Shown here: one piece after another, positions 9,612-19,090 of the stretch
Position numbering within the stretch: position 1 is the stretch's first letter
Layout of the letters: every line of letters starts with the position of its first letter
From: Bombella sp. ESL0385
Lineage (GTDB): Bacteria; Pseudomonadota; Alphaproteobacteria; Acetobacterales; Acetobacteraceae
Length of the DNA stretch: 64,000 bases
Assembly (NCBI RefSeq): GCF_009725755.1
Contig: NZ_WNIJ01000001.1
Location: forward strand, 310,001-374,000
Direction of reading: 5' to 3'
Program-made: the position numbers and the translations under genes
The notes under the pieces: model-generated
The model's input: only the letters and a program-made list of their open reading frames with translations
What the model was told of the DNA's origin: nothing
Databases searched by the model: none

Positions 9612-10643
9612 ATGTCTTATTTTACTTATACCCCTCCGCGCACGCCTGTTCCCTCCGGGGGGCGGGTTGGTGTTCTTCTCGTGAATCTGGGTACGCCAGA
9701 TGATACGGGTTATCGTTCCGTCCGCCGTTATCTGAAGGAGTTTCTTTCAGACCGCCGGGTGATCGAATCTCATCCCCTTATCTGGCAGCCCATCCTTAAC
9801 ACGCTGGTGTTGTCGCGTAGGCCCTTTGCGAGTGGGGCGAATTATGCCCGCATCTGGGATAAGGAGGAGGATGCCTCCCCTCTGCGTGTCTTTACCCGTA
9901 AGCAGGCAGAAGGCTTGGCTGAACGCCTCGCCCCGGAGGGGATTCCGGTGGCATGGGGGATGCGCTATGGCCAGCCCTCCGTAAAGCAGGCCTTGGAGGA
10001 GTTGCTGGACCAAGGGTGTGACCGCATCATCAATATCCCGCTTTATCCGCAATATTCCGCCACCACGACAGCAACAGCGAATGACCAGCTCTTTCGGGCT
10101 TTGATGCGCTTGCGGCGGCAACCTTCGGTGTTGACGGTACCGTCTTTTCCTGACCATCCACAGTTTATTGAGGCGTTAGCCGCTTCGGTGAGGCGTGTTT
10201 ATGCAGGGCTATCCTTTACACCGCAACGGCTTGTGACGTCTTATCACGGCCTGCCAAAAGCCTTTGTGGAGAAGGGCGACCCGTATCAAGAGGAATGTGC
10301 CCGCACGACCAAAGCCTTGGCTGCCTCATTAGGGTTGAAGGATGAGGAGGTTCCTTTGACCTTCCAATCCCGCTTTGGGCCGATGGAATGGCTCCAACCT
10401 TATACGGCCCCTTATATCGCGGCCTTACCCAAACAAGGCATTACAAAGATTGCCGTCATCATGCCCGGCTTTATGGCGGATTGCATCGAAACGCTGGATG
10501 AAATTGGCCGGGAGGTGCGTGAGGAGTTCTTGGAGGCAGGAGGAGAGGAGTTCGCTTTCATCCCCTGTTTGAATGACGCGCCAGAGGCTATCACGCTTTT
10601 GGAGCATTTAGCGCGGCAGGCGATGAAAGGCTTCCAACCCTGA
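9612..10643 (+). CDS. hemH: Ferrochelatase
   Basis: Inserts Fe(II) into protoporphyrin IX to make protoheme, the last step of heme synthesis; it is usually membrane-associated. The 343 residues start with the diagnostic VLLVNLGTPD, contain the metal-site histidine H212 in TSYHGLPK with FVEKGDPY just after, and the C-terminal acidic helix ETLDEIGREV. ATG 9612 has GGAGGGG upstream. The product feeds the cytochromes encoded by petABC at 40-43 kb. A strong bidirectional terminator follows the stop codon immediately. Confidence 0.96.
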   Translation: MSYFTYTPPRTPVPSGGRVGVLLVNLGTPDDTGYRSVRRYLKEFLSDRRVIESHPLIWQPILNTLVLSRRPFASGANYARIWDKEEDASPLRVFTRKQAEGLAERLAPEGIPVAWGMRYGQPSVKQALEELLDQGCDRIINIPLYPQYSATTTATANDQLFRALMRLRRQPSVLTVPSFPDHPQFIEALAASVRRVYAGLSFTPQRLVTSYHGLPKAFVEKGDPYQEECARTTKALAASLGLKDEEVPLTFQSRFGPMEWLQPYTAPYIAALPKQGITKIAVIMPGFMADCIETLDEIGREVREEFLEAGGEEFAFIPCLNDAPEAITLLEHLARQAMKGFQP

Positions 10644-10649
10644 CACAAA

Positions 10650-10673
10650 AAACCCGGCTAAAAAGCCGGGTTT
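10650..10673. terminator. Bidirectional terminator between hemH and the convergent small gene
   Basis: A perfect 10-bp stem (AAACCCGGCT / AGCCGGGTTT) with a 4-base A-rich loop. A run of A on the left and T on the right lets it end transcripts from hemH and from the convergent gene at 10698. Confidence 0.85.
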
Positions 10674-10697
10674 CTCATAAGCGATATACGCTTAGCC

Positions 10698-11063
10698 TTA
10701 ATGGGCGGCTTGGGCATCCCCATTAGCATGCTCAGCATCGTACCATTGGGCTTTTTGCGCTTTAGCTGCGGCGGAGTTGTTTTTCTGCCACCAGCCGCTG
10801 CCATTTTGCTTGCTCTCTACAGGATGTTCCTTATCCCAAAGAGCGGCTTTCTCCGCGATGGATTTGCGGTATTTATGCCGCTGATACATCCCCACAACAC
10901 AGCCGCCAACAGCCCCAGCCACAGCATGCTTATGGGCAACATGGCCCGCTACAGCCCCAGCGGCACCGTATTTGATGCAGCCGCCCGGCTCTGCCATGGC
11001 AGGAGCAGCCATGCCAATAAGCATGCTGGTAGCGAAAAGAGAGAAGATTGCGCGCTTCATCAT
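10698..11063 (-). CDS. Small secreted glycine-zipper-like protein, unknown function
   Basis: Function is not recognised. The 121-residue precursor has a clear Sec signal peptide ending near APAMA-EP. A glycine/alanine-rich stretch with GxxxG-like spacing (AAGAVAGHVAHKHAVAGAVG) follows, similar to glycine-zipper segments of envelope-associated proteins. The C-terminal half is basic to polar and Trp-, Lys- and Ala-rich. Two cysteines (in GGCIKYG and GGCVVGM) could form a disulfide. There are two adjacent ATG codons at 11063 and 11060, and AGGGGCC upstream allows either. It is convergent with hemH and sits next to tRNA-Pro. It is probably an outer-envelope or periplasmic structural protein. Confidence 0.75.
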   Translation of the reverse strand: MMKRAIFSLFATSMLIGMAAPAMAEPGGCIKYGAAGAVAGHVAHKHAVAGAVGGCVVGMYQRHKYRKSIAEKAALWDKEHPVESKQNGSGWWQKNNSAAAKAQKAQWYDAEHANGDAQAAH

Positions 11064-11097
11064 TGAAGGCCCCTAACATTATTATTTTTTAGGAAAA

Positions 11098-11174
11098 TGG
11101 TCGGAGTGAGAGGATTCGAACCTCCGGCCCCTGCGTCCCGAACACAGTGCTCTACCAGGCTGAGCTACACTCCG
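11098..11174 (-). tRNA. tRNA-Pro (anticodon CGG)
   Basis: A full cloverleaf reads on the minus strand. The 7-bp acceptor is CGGAGTG / CACTCCG, the D-arm lies around GCTCAGCCTGGTAGAGC, the anticodon stem is CTGTG / CGCAG with loop TTCGGGA (anticodon CGG), and the T-loop is GGTTCGAATCC. Discriminator A and the CCA end are encoded. It decodes CCG, a frequent Pro codon in these genes. Confidence 0.95.
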
Positions 11175-11273
11175 ATTTGTGGGGTTATACCTACCCCGCC
11201 TCTAACAGGGGTGCAAGGGGGAGCCTCGCGGTTTTTGCAGAAAAATAAAGAAATGATTGCTCAAGCTCTTGCT

Positions 11274-11310
11274 AAAAGAACACCCACCCTCTCACGAAAG
11301 AGAAAGTGGG
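11274..11310 (-). terminator. Terminator after etfBA
   Basis: On the minus strand an 11-bp stem (CCCACTTTCTC / GAGAGGGTGGG, two G-U pairs) with a 6-base loop is followed by a T-rich tail (GTTCTTTT). It lies 24 bases after the etfA stop codon. Confidence 0.75.
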
Positions 11311-11334
11311 CGTCTAAAAGAGGCGCGATAGAGC

Positions 11335-12249
11335 TTACAGAGCTTTGGTAAGAGCAGGTAGAATCTCAAAGAGGTCCCCTACCATGCCGTAATCCGCCAC
11401 TTTGAAGATGGGAGCCTCTGGGTCGATATTGATGGCAACAATCACGCGGCTATCTTTCATCCCAGCAAGATGTTGAATAGCCCCAGAGAGGCCCGTAGCG
11501 ATGTAAAGCTCTGGCGCAACCACTTTACCCGTTTGGCCCACCTGCATCTCATTGGGGGCAAAGCCAGAATCCACCGCCGCGCGGGAGGCCCCAATAGCGG
11601 CCCCTAATTTATCGGCAATCGGCTCTAATAAATTATGGAAGTTAGAGGCATCTTTAAGGCCCTTACCACCAGAGATGACCACACGGGCGACCTCTAGCTC
11701 TGGGCGGTCGGACTGGCTTTGTTCCAACTTCACGAAGCGGCTTTTGCCTTCATCAGCAGGGGCGTCTAGCACCTCAAGGCTTGCATTGCCGCCGGTCTCA
11801 GCCACAGGGTCAAAACTGGAGGAGCGAATGGTCAGGATTTTGACGCTATCGCTGGATTGCACAGTGGCGAGGGCATTGCCCGCATAGATAGGCCGGATGA
11901 ATGTACTCTCATCCTCAATCTTCACCACGTCAGAGATAGGTTGAACATCCAACAACCCTGCTAGACGGGGGAGGATATTCTTCCCGCTGGAGGATGATGC
12001 CGCAAGAATATGGCTGTAAGAGGGGGCCAATGTGGCTAACAGAGCTGCCGTAGGCTCGGCGAGGGCATGGGTGAGAGCGGGAACATGCAGAACTTTGCGT
12101 ACACCAGCCAATGTGCTGGCAGCTTCCGCTCCAGCGTCCCCAAGGAGCAGCGCATCAACCTCACCAAAGCGGGAGGCAGCGGCAATGGCAGAACGGGAAG
12201 CCTGACGGACCTTGCCGTTCTCGATTTCGATCAGAACAAGTGCGGTCAT
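11335..12249 (-). CDS. etfA: Electron transfer flavoprotein alpha subunit
   Basis: The FAD-carrying subunit of the soluble ETF heterodimer, which collects electrons from flavin dehydrogenases and hands them to ETF-ubiquinone oxidoreductase. The 304 residues contain the characteristic C-terminal FAD domain: GASRAAVDSGF, QVGQTGKVVAPELYIA, GLSGAIQHLAGM, and INIDPEAPIFKVADYG. Its start codon shares one base with the etfB stop codon (TGATG), a classic sign of translational coupling and 1:1 synthesis. It acts with etfB and with the ETF-QO gene directly upstream; all three read in the same direction. Confidence 0.96.
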   Translation of the reverse strand: MTALVLIEIENGKVRQASRSAIAAASRFGEVDALLLGDAGAEAASTLAGVRKVLHVPALTHALAEPTAALLATLAPSYSHILAASSSSGKNILPRLAGLLDVQPISDVVKIEDESTFIRPIYAGNALATVQSSDSVKILTIRSSSFDPVAETGGNASLEVLDAPADEGKSRFVKLEQSQSDRPELEVARVVISGGKGLKDASNFHNLLEPIADKLGAAIGASRAAVDSGFAPNEMQVGQTGKVVAPELYIATGLSGAIQHLAGMKDSRVIVAINIDPEAPIFKVADYGMVGDLFEILPALTKAL

Positions 12250-12998
12250 CAGATTACCTTCGCTTCTGTCTTGAGCTTCTGGACCAGCTCATCCACGGTT
12301 TCGACAATGATGCCCGCTGTGCGTTGGGGCGGCTCAGCGACCTTTACCACCGTGAGATGGGGTGTCAGGTCAACGCCTAAGGAGGCTGCTTCAAGCGTCT
12401 CCAGTGGCTTTTTACGCGCCTTCATAATGTTAGGCAGGGAGGCATAGCGTGGCTCATTAAGGCGGAGGTCCGCTGTGATGACCGCAGGTAGGGTGAGGGC
12501 AAGGGTCTCCGTCCCGCCGTCAACTTCCCGCGTAACGGTGGCGTGGCCATCGGCAATGTCAATCTGACTGGCGAATGTCCCTTGCGGCCAGCCAAGCTTG
12601 GCTGCGAGCATCTGGCCAGTGGCGTTCATATCATCATCAATGGCTTGCTTGCCCATGGAGATAAGGCCCGGCTGCTCTTTCTCCACAACGGCTTTGAGGA
12701 GATTAGCGACCACGCGCGGCTCACAATCTACATCGGTGCTGATGAGGATGGCACGGTCTGCCCCCATGGCCATGGCGGTCCTGAGGACATCCTGAGCCAC
12801 TTGCGGGCCGATGGTCACCGCGATGACCTCACTAGCATGGCCCTTCTCTCGCAGGCGGAGGGCTTCCTCCAGTGCGATTTCATCGAAGGGATTCATGGAC
12901 ATTTTCACGCCCTGCGTTTCGACACCACGGCCATCTGCGGCAACGCGTGGCTTGATGTTGTAATCAACAACCCGTTTGACGGGGACAAGAACCTTCAT
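12249..12998 (-). CDS. etfB: Electron transfer flavoprotein beta subunit
   Basis: The AMP-binding structural subunit of ETF. About 249 residues begin [14 protein letters not shown] and include [16 protein letters not shown] and the beta-ETF signature region [17 protein letters not shown]. Two in-frame ATG codons lie 6 bases apart (13004 and 12998). The second is preferred because AAAGGA sits about 7 bases upstream of it but abuts the first. It is followed by the coupled etfA. Located 63-69 bases downstream of the ETF-QO gene, it probably belongs to the same transcription unit. Confidence 0.96.
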   Translation of the reverse strand: MKVLVPVKRVVDYNIKPRVAADGRGVETQGVKMSMNPFDEIALEEALRLREKGHASEVIAVTIGPQVAQDVLRTAMAMGADRAILISTDVDCEPRVVANLLKAVVEKEQPGLISMGKQAIDDDMNATGQMLAAKLGWPQGTFASQIDIADGHATVTREVDGGTETLALTLPAVITADLRLNEPRYASLPNIMKARKKPLETLEAASLGVDLTPHLTVVKVAEPPQRTAGIIVETVDELVQKLKTEAKVI

Positions 12999-13067
12999 GG
13001 TCATCCTTTGTTGCTGTCGCAGCTTAAAATGAAACTGGGGTTAGGTTATCTGCTTTTATCCTGAAAG

Positions 13068-14720
13068 TCACATCCCAGAAGGATAATTTGGCCCGCTACC
13101 GCCTTCTGGCGTACACCAGTTAATATCTTGCCCCGGGTCCTTAATGTCGCAGCTTTTGCAATGCACGCAGTTTTGAGCATTGATAACAAGCTCCTCTGCC
13201 TCATTGGTTTCATACACACCGGCAGGGCAATAGCGGCTTTCTGGGGCGGCAAAGCGCGCAAGATTAACCTCTTTCCACGTTTGCATATCGCCTACATGTA
13301 GATGCACAGGTTGGTCATCATCATGGCTGATATTGCTGAGAAAGACGGACTCGGCCCGGGTGAAGGTTAGCTTACCATCGGCTTTGGGGTAGTCGATTTT
13401 GGGGGCTTTATCAGCAGGGAGGAGGGTGTGGTTATCAGCATGACGGTGATGCAAGGTCCAAGGGGCGCGCCCACGGAAGATCATGCTATCAATCCCGCTA
13501 TAGGCAGCTCCGCCGAGCATCCCCCAATGAGAGAAAGCTGGTCGAATATTGCGTGCAGCGGAGAGTTCTTTCCATAACCGTGAGGCCTTTAGGGCACGCA
13601 TGTAGGTGCTGGCCTCAGTTTGCTCAGTTTGGATGGCCTCTAGCACCGCATCTGCGGCAATCATGCCGGACCTCATAGCTGTGTGAATGCCTTTAATCTT
13701 GGGCATATTGAGGAAGCCCGCGCAATCGCCTGTCAAAACCCCACCGGGGAAGATAGGATGGGGGAGGGATTGTAATCCCCCTTCGGAGATAGCCCGCGCC
13801 CCGTACATGATGCGCCGTCCACCCTCAAAATGTTTCTTAAAGGCGGGGTGTTGCTTGGTGCGCTGCATTTCCTCAAAAGGGGAGAGCCATGGGTTGCGGT
13901 AATCTAGCGCGGTGATGAAGCCGTAAGACACCAGATTTTCCCCGAAATGATAGAGGAAGGCCCCGCCATAAGTGTGGGTATCAAGCGGCCAGCCAAAGCT
14001 ATGCTGCACAAAGCCGGGGCGATGATTCTCCGCAGGAATCTCCCATACTTCCTTAATCCCTAGGCCAAAGGTCTGCGGGTCGGCATTTTTGCGGAGGTCA
14101 AAGCGGGCCATGGCTTTTTTGCTGAGCGAACCTCTGGCTCCTTCTGCCAGAATGGTTTGTTTCGCGCGGAGAATCATCCCCGGTGTGTAGTCAGGCTTTG
14201 GCTTACCTTGGCGGTTGACGCCCATATCCCCAGTGATAACGCCGCAAACTTTGCCATCCTCAATAAACAAATCTGCGCCAGAGAAGCCGGGATAGATTTC
14301 CACCCCCAGAGCCTCGGCTTGCTCCCCGAGCCAACGGCAGAATGCGCCGAGGGAGATGATGTAATTCCCCCGATTATTCATTTGCGGCATGAGGAGATGG
14401 AGAGCTGGGATGGGGATGGCGGTTTTTTTTGTCAGAAAGAGGAGCTTCTCATCTCGGACAGGTGTGTGAAGTGGGGCACCGCGCTCCGGCCAATCTGGGA
14501 AAAGCTCTGTCAACGCGCTAGGCTCTAGCACAGCACCGGAGACAATATGCGCGCCAATTTCGCTGCCTTTCTCCAACAAGCAGACTGAAAGTTCTGGCTG
14601 TTGTTGACGGAGGCGAATAGCGGCAGTGAGTCCGGCAGGCCCGCCCCCCACGATGACGACATCAAAGGCCATTTCCTCCCGCTCTATAGCGGTTGTGTTA
14701 TCGCTTTGGGTCTGTGACAT
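13068..14720 (-). CDS. Electron transfer flavoprotein-ubiquinone oxidoreductase
   Basis: A membrane-associated iron-sulfur flavoprotein that passes electrons from ETF to ubiquinone. In order, it has an FAD Rossmann motif VVIVGGGPAGLTAAIRL, the ETF-QO/FixC-type middle with EGARGSLSKKAM and GLQSLPHPIFPGG, and a C-terminal 4Fe-4S ferredoxin-like segment with CVHCKSCDIKDP and a final Cys in NWCTPEGG. The frame is open to 14750, but ATG 14720 (550 residues) has AGGAG about 8 bases upstream and starts the family-like sequence. Together with etfB and etfA just downstream it forms a complete dehydrogenase-to-quinone route; no acyl-CoA dehydrogenase is adjacent. Confidence 0.95.
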   Translation of the reverse strand: MSQTQSDNTTAIEREEMAFDVVIVGGGPAGLTAAIRLRQQQPELSVCLLEKGSEIGAHIVSGAVLEPSALTELFPDWPERGAPLHTPVRDEKLLFLTKKTAIPIPALHLLMPQMNNRGNYIISLGAFCRWLGEQAEALGVEIYPGFSGADLFIEDGKVCGVITGDMGVNRQGKPKPDYTPGMILRAKQTILAEGARGSLSKKAMARFDLRKNADPQTFGLGIKEVWEIPAENHRPGFVQHSFGWPLDTHTYGGAFLYHFGENLVSYGFITALDYRNPWLSPFEEMQRTKQHPAFKKHFEGGRRIMYGARAISEGGLQSLPHPIFPGGVLTGDCAGFLNMPKIKGIHTAMRSGMIAADAVLEAIQTEQTEASTYMRALKASRLWKELSAARNIRPAFSHWGMLGGAAYSGIDSMIFRGRAPWTLHHRHADNHTLLPADKAPKIDYPKADGKLTFTRAESVFLSNISHDDDQPVHLHVGDMQTWKEVNLARFAAPESRYCPAGVYETNEAEELVINAQNCVHCKSCDIKDPGQDINWCTPEGGSGPNYPSGM

Positions 14721-14773
14721 GAGGGGACTCCTACTGCTTACAGGGAACATAAAGAGTGGTCAGAGAAGGTATC

Positions 14774-15469
14774 TCACCCTTTGCGTGTAAAGGTCCAGTA
14801 AAAAGGCTGCCGCCCTTCACGGAAGGCTTTGGCCTCATAGCGTGTGGGGGACCAATCTGCGGGGCGTTCTAAGGCGGGCGGTGGGGCCTCAAAGAGCGTT
14901 TGCTGGCTCATCACTTCTGTGACCCAGTCTTGATAGACAGGGTGGTCACTTGCGACACGCCACGGCGCACCGGGTTTAAGCAGCCGAGCCATATGGCGCA
15001 GATTCTCTGGATGGATGAAACGCCGCTTCGCATGGCGGGCTTTAGGCCACGGGTCGGGAAACATGAGATAGGCGCGGTCTAAGCAGGAATCGGGCAGGCC
15101 TTTTAATAATTGGCGGCCATCTTCTGCCCAGAGGCGTAGATTATCCGGCCCTAAGGCTGTGGCTTCTTCCCCCTCTGGGATGATGCGCGAGAGGAGGGAG
15201 CACACGCCATTATCAAACACTTCCGCTGCGATATAGCCAGCCTTTGGGTTGCGAGCGGCTTGGTCATAAGCATGCTCACCACCACCAAAGCCAATCTCTA
15301 AGAAGAGTTGAGAGACAGGCTTGCCGAAGCCTTCCAACGGGGCAGCCATATTGCGGAAATGAACACGCGGGAGGGCCTCATCGAGCAAGCGTTGCTGGCG
15401 TGGGCGGAGGGGATGGCCACGTTGGCGGCCATAGAGGCGTTCGGGCTGGGGTTTGAGGTCTTCAAGCAC
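14774..15469 (-). CDS. trmB: tRNA (guanine-N7-)-methyltransferase
   Basis: Methylates G46 in the variable loop of tRNAs using SAM. The 231 residues show the SAM-binding motif FLEIGFGGGEHA, the acidic motif IAAEVFDNGV, and the hallmark TrmB motif YLMFPDPWPKARHAKRRF. The C-terminal ESPTRYE-type motif appears as SPTRYEAKAFREG. The gene is 116 bases downstream of metK, which makes its cosubstrate, and both read in the same direction. A GC-rich hairpin lies between them. Confidence 0.94.
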   Translation of the reverse strand: MLEDLKPQPERLYGRQRGHPLRPRQQRLLDEALPRVHFRNMAAPLEGFGKPVSQLFLEIGFGGGEHAYDQAARNPKAGYIAAEVFDNGVCSLLSRIIPEGEEATALGPDNLRLWAEDGRQLLKGLPDSCLDRAYLMFPDPWPKARHAKRRFIHPENLRHMARLLKPGAPWRVASDHPVYQDWVTEVMSQQTLFEAPPPALERPADWSPTRYEAKAFREGRQPFYWTFTRKG

Positions 15470-15554
15470 AATCGGGCACTAAAGTTGAGGATGATAAAAA
15501 GCCCCCACTCCCTTTTCATGCTGAACATGGAGAGGAAGCGGAGGCTGGCAGTGG

Positions 15555-15576
15555 GGGAGGGGCTTATGCCCCTCCC
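15555..15576. other. GC-rich hairpin between metK and trmB
   Basis: A perfect 9-bp inverted repeat (GGGAGGGGC / GCCCCTCCC) with a 4-base loop, 10 bases after the metK stop codon. There is no T run on the minus-strand side, so it is not a textbook terminator. It may protect the metK mRNA 3' end or cause partial termination before trmB. Confidence 0.6.
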
Positions 15577-15585
15577 TGTAGGACT

Positions 15586-16770
15586 TCAGCGATTGAGCGC
15601 GCTTTTAAGCTGCTCGGCAAGGTCCGTATTTTCCCATGTGAAGTTATCTAACGCAGGGTCAGGAATACGGCCAAAATGCCCGTAAGCGGCGGTTTTGCTG
15701 TAGATAGGCCGGTTAAGACGCAGACGCTCGCGGATGCCACGGGGGGAGAGATCCACAATCTCATTGAGCAACGCGCCGAGGCGAACTTCATCCACATCTT
15801 TGCCAGAACCATCCAGGTCCACATAAACAGAGAGCGGACGGGAGACGCCAATCGCGTAGCTAAGCTGGATGGTGCAACGGTCTGCGAGGTCCGCTGCAAC
15901 GACATTCTTAGCCAGATAGCGTGCGGCATAAGCAGCAGAGCGGTCCACCTTGGTCGGGTCCTTCCCGGAGAAAGCTCCGCCGCCATGAGGGGCAGCCCCG
16001 CCGTAAGTATCCACAATAATTTTGCGGCCTGTTAGCCCGGCATCGCCATCTGGCCCCCCGATGACGAAATTGCCTGTCGGGTTGACGTAGAACTCATGCT
16101 CTGGGCACATCCACCCTTCGGGCAGGACCTCCCGGACAGTCTCACGCACCATTTCGCGGATGGTGTTTTGGCGCATACCTTCTGCATGTTGGGTGGAGAC
16201 CACAACAGAGGTCGCCCCAACAGGTTTGCCATCCACATAGCGCAGCGTGACTTGGCTTTTAGCATCAGGTAGTAGGCCCACGCCGCGTGCATCGCCTTGC
16301 TTACGATAATCGCGGATGCGCTCTAGGATGCTTTGGGCGTAAAAGAGCGGAGCAGGCATAAGCTCTGCTGTTTCACGTGTAGCAAAGCCGAACATAATGC
16401 CTTGGTCGCCTGCGCCTTCATCCTTATCGCCAGCACTATCAACACCGACAGCAATATCGGCAGATTGTGCGTGGAGGAGGGAGGTGATTTCAGCATGTTT
16501 CCAAGAGAAGCCCTCTTGGTCATAACCAATATCTTTGATGGCCTCGCGGGCGCGGTCGATCAATGTATCTTCGACAGCTTTAGGGCCGCGAACTTCGCCA
16601 GCAAGAATGACACGATTCGTAGTAACCAGTGTCTCACAAGCTACGCGGGCTTCTGGCTCGGCCTCAAGGTAAGCATCTAGGACGGTATCGGAGATACGGT
16701 CTGCTACTTTATCGGGATGACCTTCGGAAACGGATTCAGAAGTAAAAAGAAAATCGCCGTGATTGCGCAC
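15586..16770 (-). CDS. metK: S-adenosylmethionine synthetase
   Basis: Makes S-adenosylmethionine from methionine and ATP in the cytoplasm. The 394 residues carry the N-terminal [18 protein letters not shown], the ATP motif [12 protein letters not shown], and the P-loop-like [19 protein letters not shown]. The start is a GTG (MRNHGDF), with GAGG about 8 bases upstream; no in-frame ATG fits better. A 244-base gap separates it from dapB. I looked there for SAM-II, SAM-V and SAH riboswitch consensus elements and did not recognise one. Confidence 0.97.
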   Translation of the reverse strand: MRNHGDFLFTSESVSEGHPDKVADRISDTVLDAYLEAEPEARVACETLVTTNRVILAGEVRGPKAVEDTLIDRAREAIKDIGYDQEGFSWKHAEITSLLHAQSADIAVGVDSAGDKDEGAGDQGIMFGFATRETAELMPAPLFYAQSILERIRDYRKQGDARGVGLLPDAKSQVTLRYVDGKPVGATSVVVSTQHAEGMRQNTIREMVRETVREVLPEGWMCPEHEFYVNPTGNFVIGGPDGDAGLTGRKIIVDTYGGAAPHGGGAFSGKDPTKVDRSAAYAARYLAKNVVAADLADRCTIQLSYAIGVSRPLSVYVDLDGSGKDVDEVRLGALLNEIVDLSPRGIRERLRLNRPIYSKTAAYGHFGRIPDPALDNFTWENTDLAEQLKSALNR

Positions 16771-16958
16771 TCAGGGACCTCGCAGGGAATGAGTGGTGAA
16801 AAAAAGGCTGCCCCTGCCCCCCGAAAGGCACAAGCGACAGGACATGAAGAACCTAATCGCTTGGCTGAAAAACGCTCTGAGGTCAAGGGTTAGCGCGTTC
16901 TTTACATTTCAACGCGTGGGATTGGATTGTAAAGAAAGTGCGTATTTTCCGCTTGTTA

Positions 16959-17000
16959 GGCCATGTTGGCAGGGTAGGAAAAAAGACGCGCAACATGGCC
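16959..17000. other. 10-bp perfect inverted repeat in the dapB-metK gap
   Basis: GGCCATGTTG at 16959-16968 and CAACATGGCC at 16991-17000 are perfect inverted repeats separated by 22 bases that include a run of A. The repeat lies just after the dapB stop codon, within the 244-base region upstream of metK. It could be a long-loop terminator for dapB or a regulator site for metK. Apart from this and the metK ribosome binding site I see no recognisable element in the gap. Confidence 0.5.
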
Positions 17001-17014
17001 ATGAGGGGGAACAA

Positions 17015-17770
17015 TTACGGTGTGTTGAGCACATCCTGCATGCTGTATAGCCCTGCTTTGCGGTGAGGCTGTGCTAACCAGAGGGCTGCTTTAAGCGCAC
17101 CACGGGCGAAGACGCGGCGGTCTAATGCGCGGTGGGAGAGGGTAATTTCCTCATCGGTGGTGAGGAAGCGCAGCTCATGCTCGCCAATAACTTGCCCCCC
17201 ACGGAGGGAGGCAAAACCGATGGCCCCATCAGGCCGCTTACCATTTTGGTCTAACCGTTTAACCTGCTCAAACTCTGCCTCTCGTCCTGCAGCAACAGCC
17301 CGCCCAATGGCGAGAGCTGTGCCGGAGGGGGCATCTAGCTTTTGGCGATGATGTGTCTCCACAATTTCCGCATCATAATCTGGCAAGGCTGCGCCGAGTT
17401 GGCGTGCGAGGGAGAGCAACATAGTAAGCGCAGGAGAAAAATTCGCCGCTTGGAGGACAGCGATATGCTCGGCTGCTTGTTCTACAGCGTGTTGTGCTGC
17501 GGCATCTAACCCCGTTGTGCCGAGGACCCACGCACACCCCGCTTGCGTAAAGGCACGGGCGTGAGTGGGGACAAGGCTTGCATGGCTGACATCAATAATC
17601 ACGTCACATTCACGCCCAAGCGCATCGGCTTCGCTGGTGATATGACGCGCAGGGTCAGCCGTGCGGGACAGCCCGCCTGCGAGATGCGGGCCTGCTTCCT
17701 CCGCACAAAGCTGCCCTAGCCGCCCGGTAATGCCCGCAATGCCGATGCGGGGAGAGAGAATGTTGCTCAT
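17015..17770 (-). CDS. dapB: 4-hydroxy-tetrahydrodipicolinate reductase
   Basis: NAD(P)H-dependent reductase of the diaminopimelate/lysine pathway. The 251 residues have an N-terminal nucleotide-binding motif GIAGITGRLGQL, VIIDVSHASLVPTH, a GTTG loop, and the active-site stretch EIVETHHRQKLDAPSGTAL, where the His pair and Lys are catalytic or substrate-binding. The first glycine-rich motif is slightly unusual (ITGRLG rather than the common GxMG), but the rest is standard. It is 12 bases downstream of dnaJ and likely transcribed with it. Confidence 0.95.
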   Translation of the reverse strand: MSNILSPRIGIAGITGRLGQLCAEEAGPHLAGGLSRTADPARHITSEADALGRECDVIIDVSHASLVPTHARAFTQAGCAWVLGTTGLDAAAQHAVEQAAEHIAVLQAANFSPALTMLLSLARQLGAALPDYDAEIVETHHRQKLDAPSGTALAIGRAVAAGREAEFEQVKRLDQNGKRPDGAIGFASLRGGQVIGEHELRFLTTDEEITLSHRALDRRVFARGALKAALWLAQPHRKAGLYSMQDVLNTP

Positions 17771-17782
17771 GATGCTCTGCCC

Positions 17783-18931
<1,149 letters not shown>

Positions 18932-18948
18932 TCACGCAGGGGAGCGGA

Positions 18949-18973
18949 CACCCGGATAAGGGCGGGCCGGGTG
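18949..18973. other. Hairpin in the dnaJ leader
   Basis: A 7-bp inverted repeat (CACCCGG / CCGGGTG) with an 11-base loop, 30 bases upstream of the dnaJ start. It is a third stem-loop in the dnaK-dnaJ gap and could influence translation or mRNA processing. Confidence 0.5.
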
Positions 18974-18994
18974 ATGATGGTCTGTCCCTTATGC

Positions 18995-19034
18995 AAAAAG
19001 GCGTCACCCCCCAGTGAGTGGGGGAATTGACGCC
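18995..19034 (-). terminator. Terminator-like hairpin between dnaK and dnaJ
   Basis: On the minus strand GGCGTCA and TGACGCC form an outer 7-bp stem enclosing an inner CCCCC/GGGGG stem, followed directly by TTTTT. It has the structure of a rho-independent terminator downstream of dnaK and would reduce or block read-through into dnaJ. Confidence 0.75.
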
Positions 19035-19047
19035 AATCGCAGGAAGG

Positions 19048-19074
19048 GGAGCCCCGCAAAAAGGGCCGGGCTCC
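19048..19074. other. Second hairpin just after dnaK
   Basis: A 7-bp inverted repeat (GGAGCCC / GGGCTCC) with a 13-base loop, starting 17 bases after the dnaK stop codon and immediately before the terminator-like hairpin. It is probably a 3'-end stabiliser or a processing site. Confidence 0.55.
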
Positions 19075-19090
19075 ACCTTATTATAAGCGA

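Noticed and set aside
12543-13064. 173-codon frame antisense to etfB
   Set aside because: It mirrors a conserved ETF gene and lacks any recognisable domain.
16771-17014. Known SAM riboswitch before metK
   Set aside because: I compared the region by eye with SAM-II, SAM-V and SAH consensus elements and found no match; only hairpins are reported.
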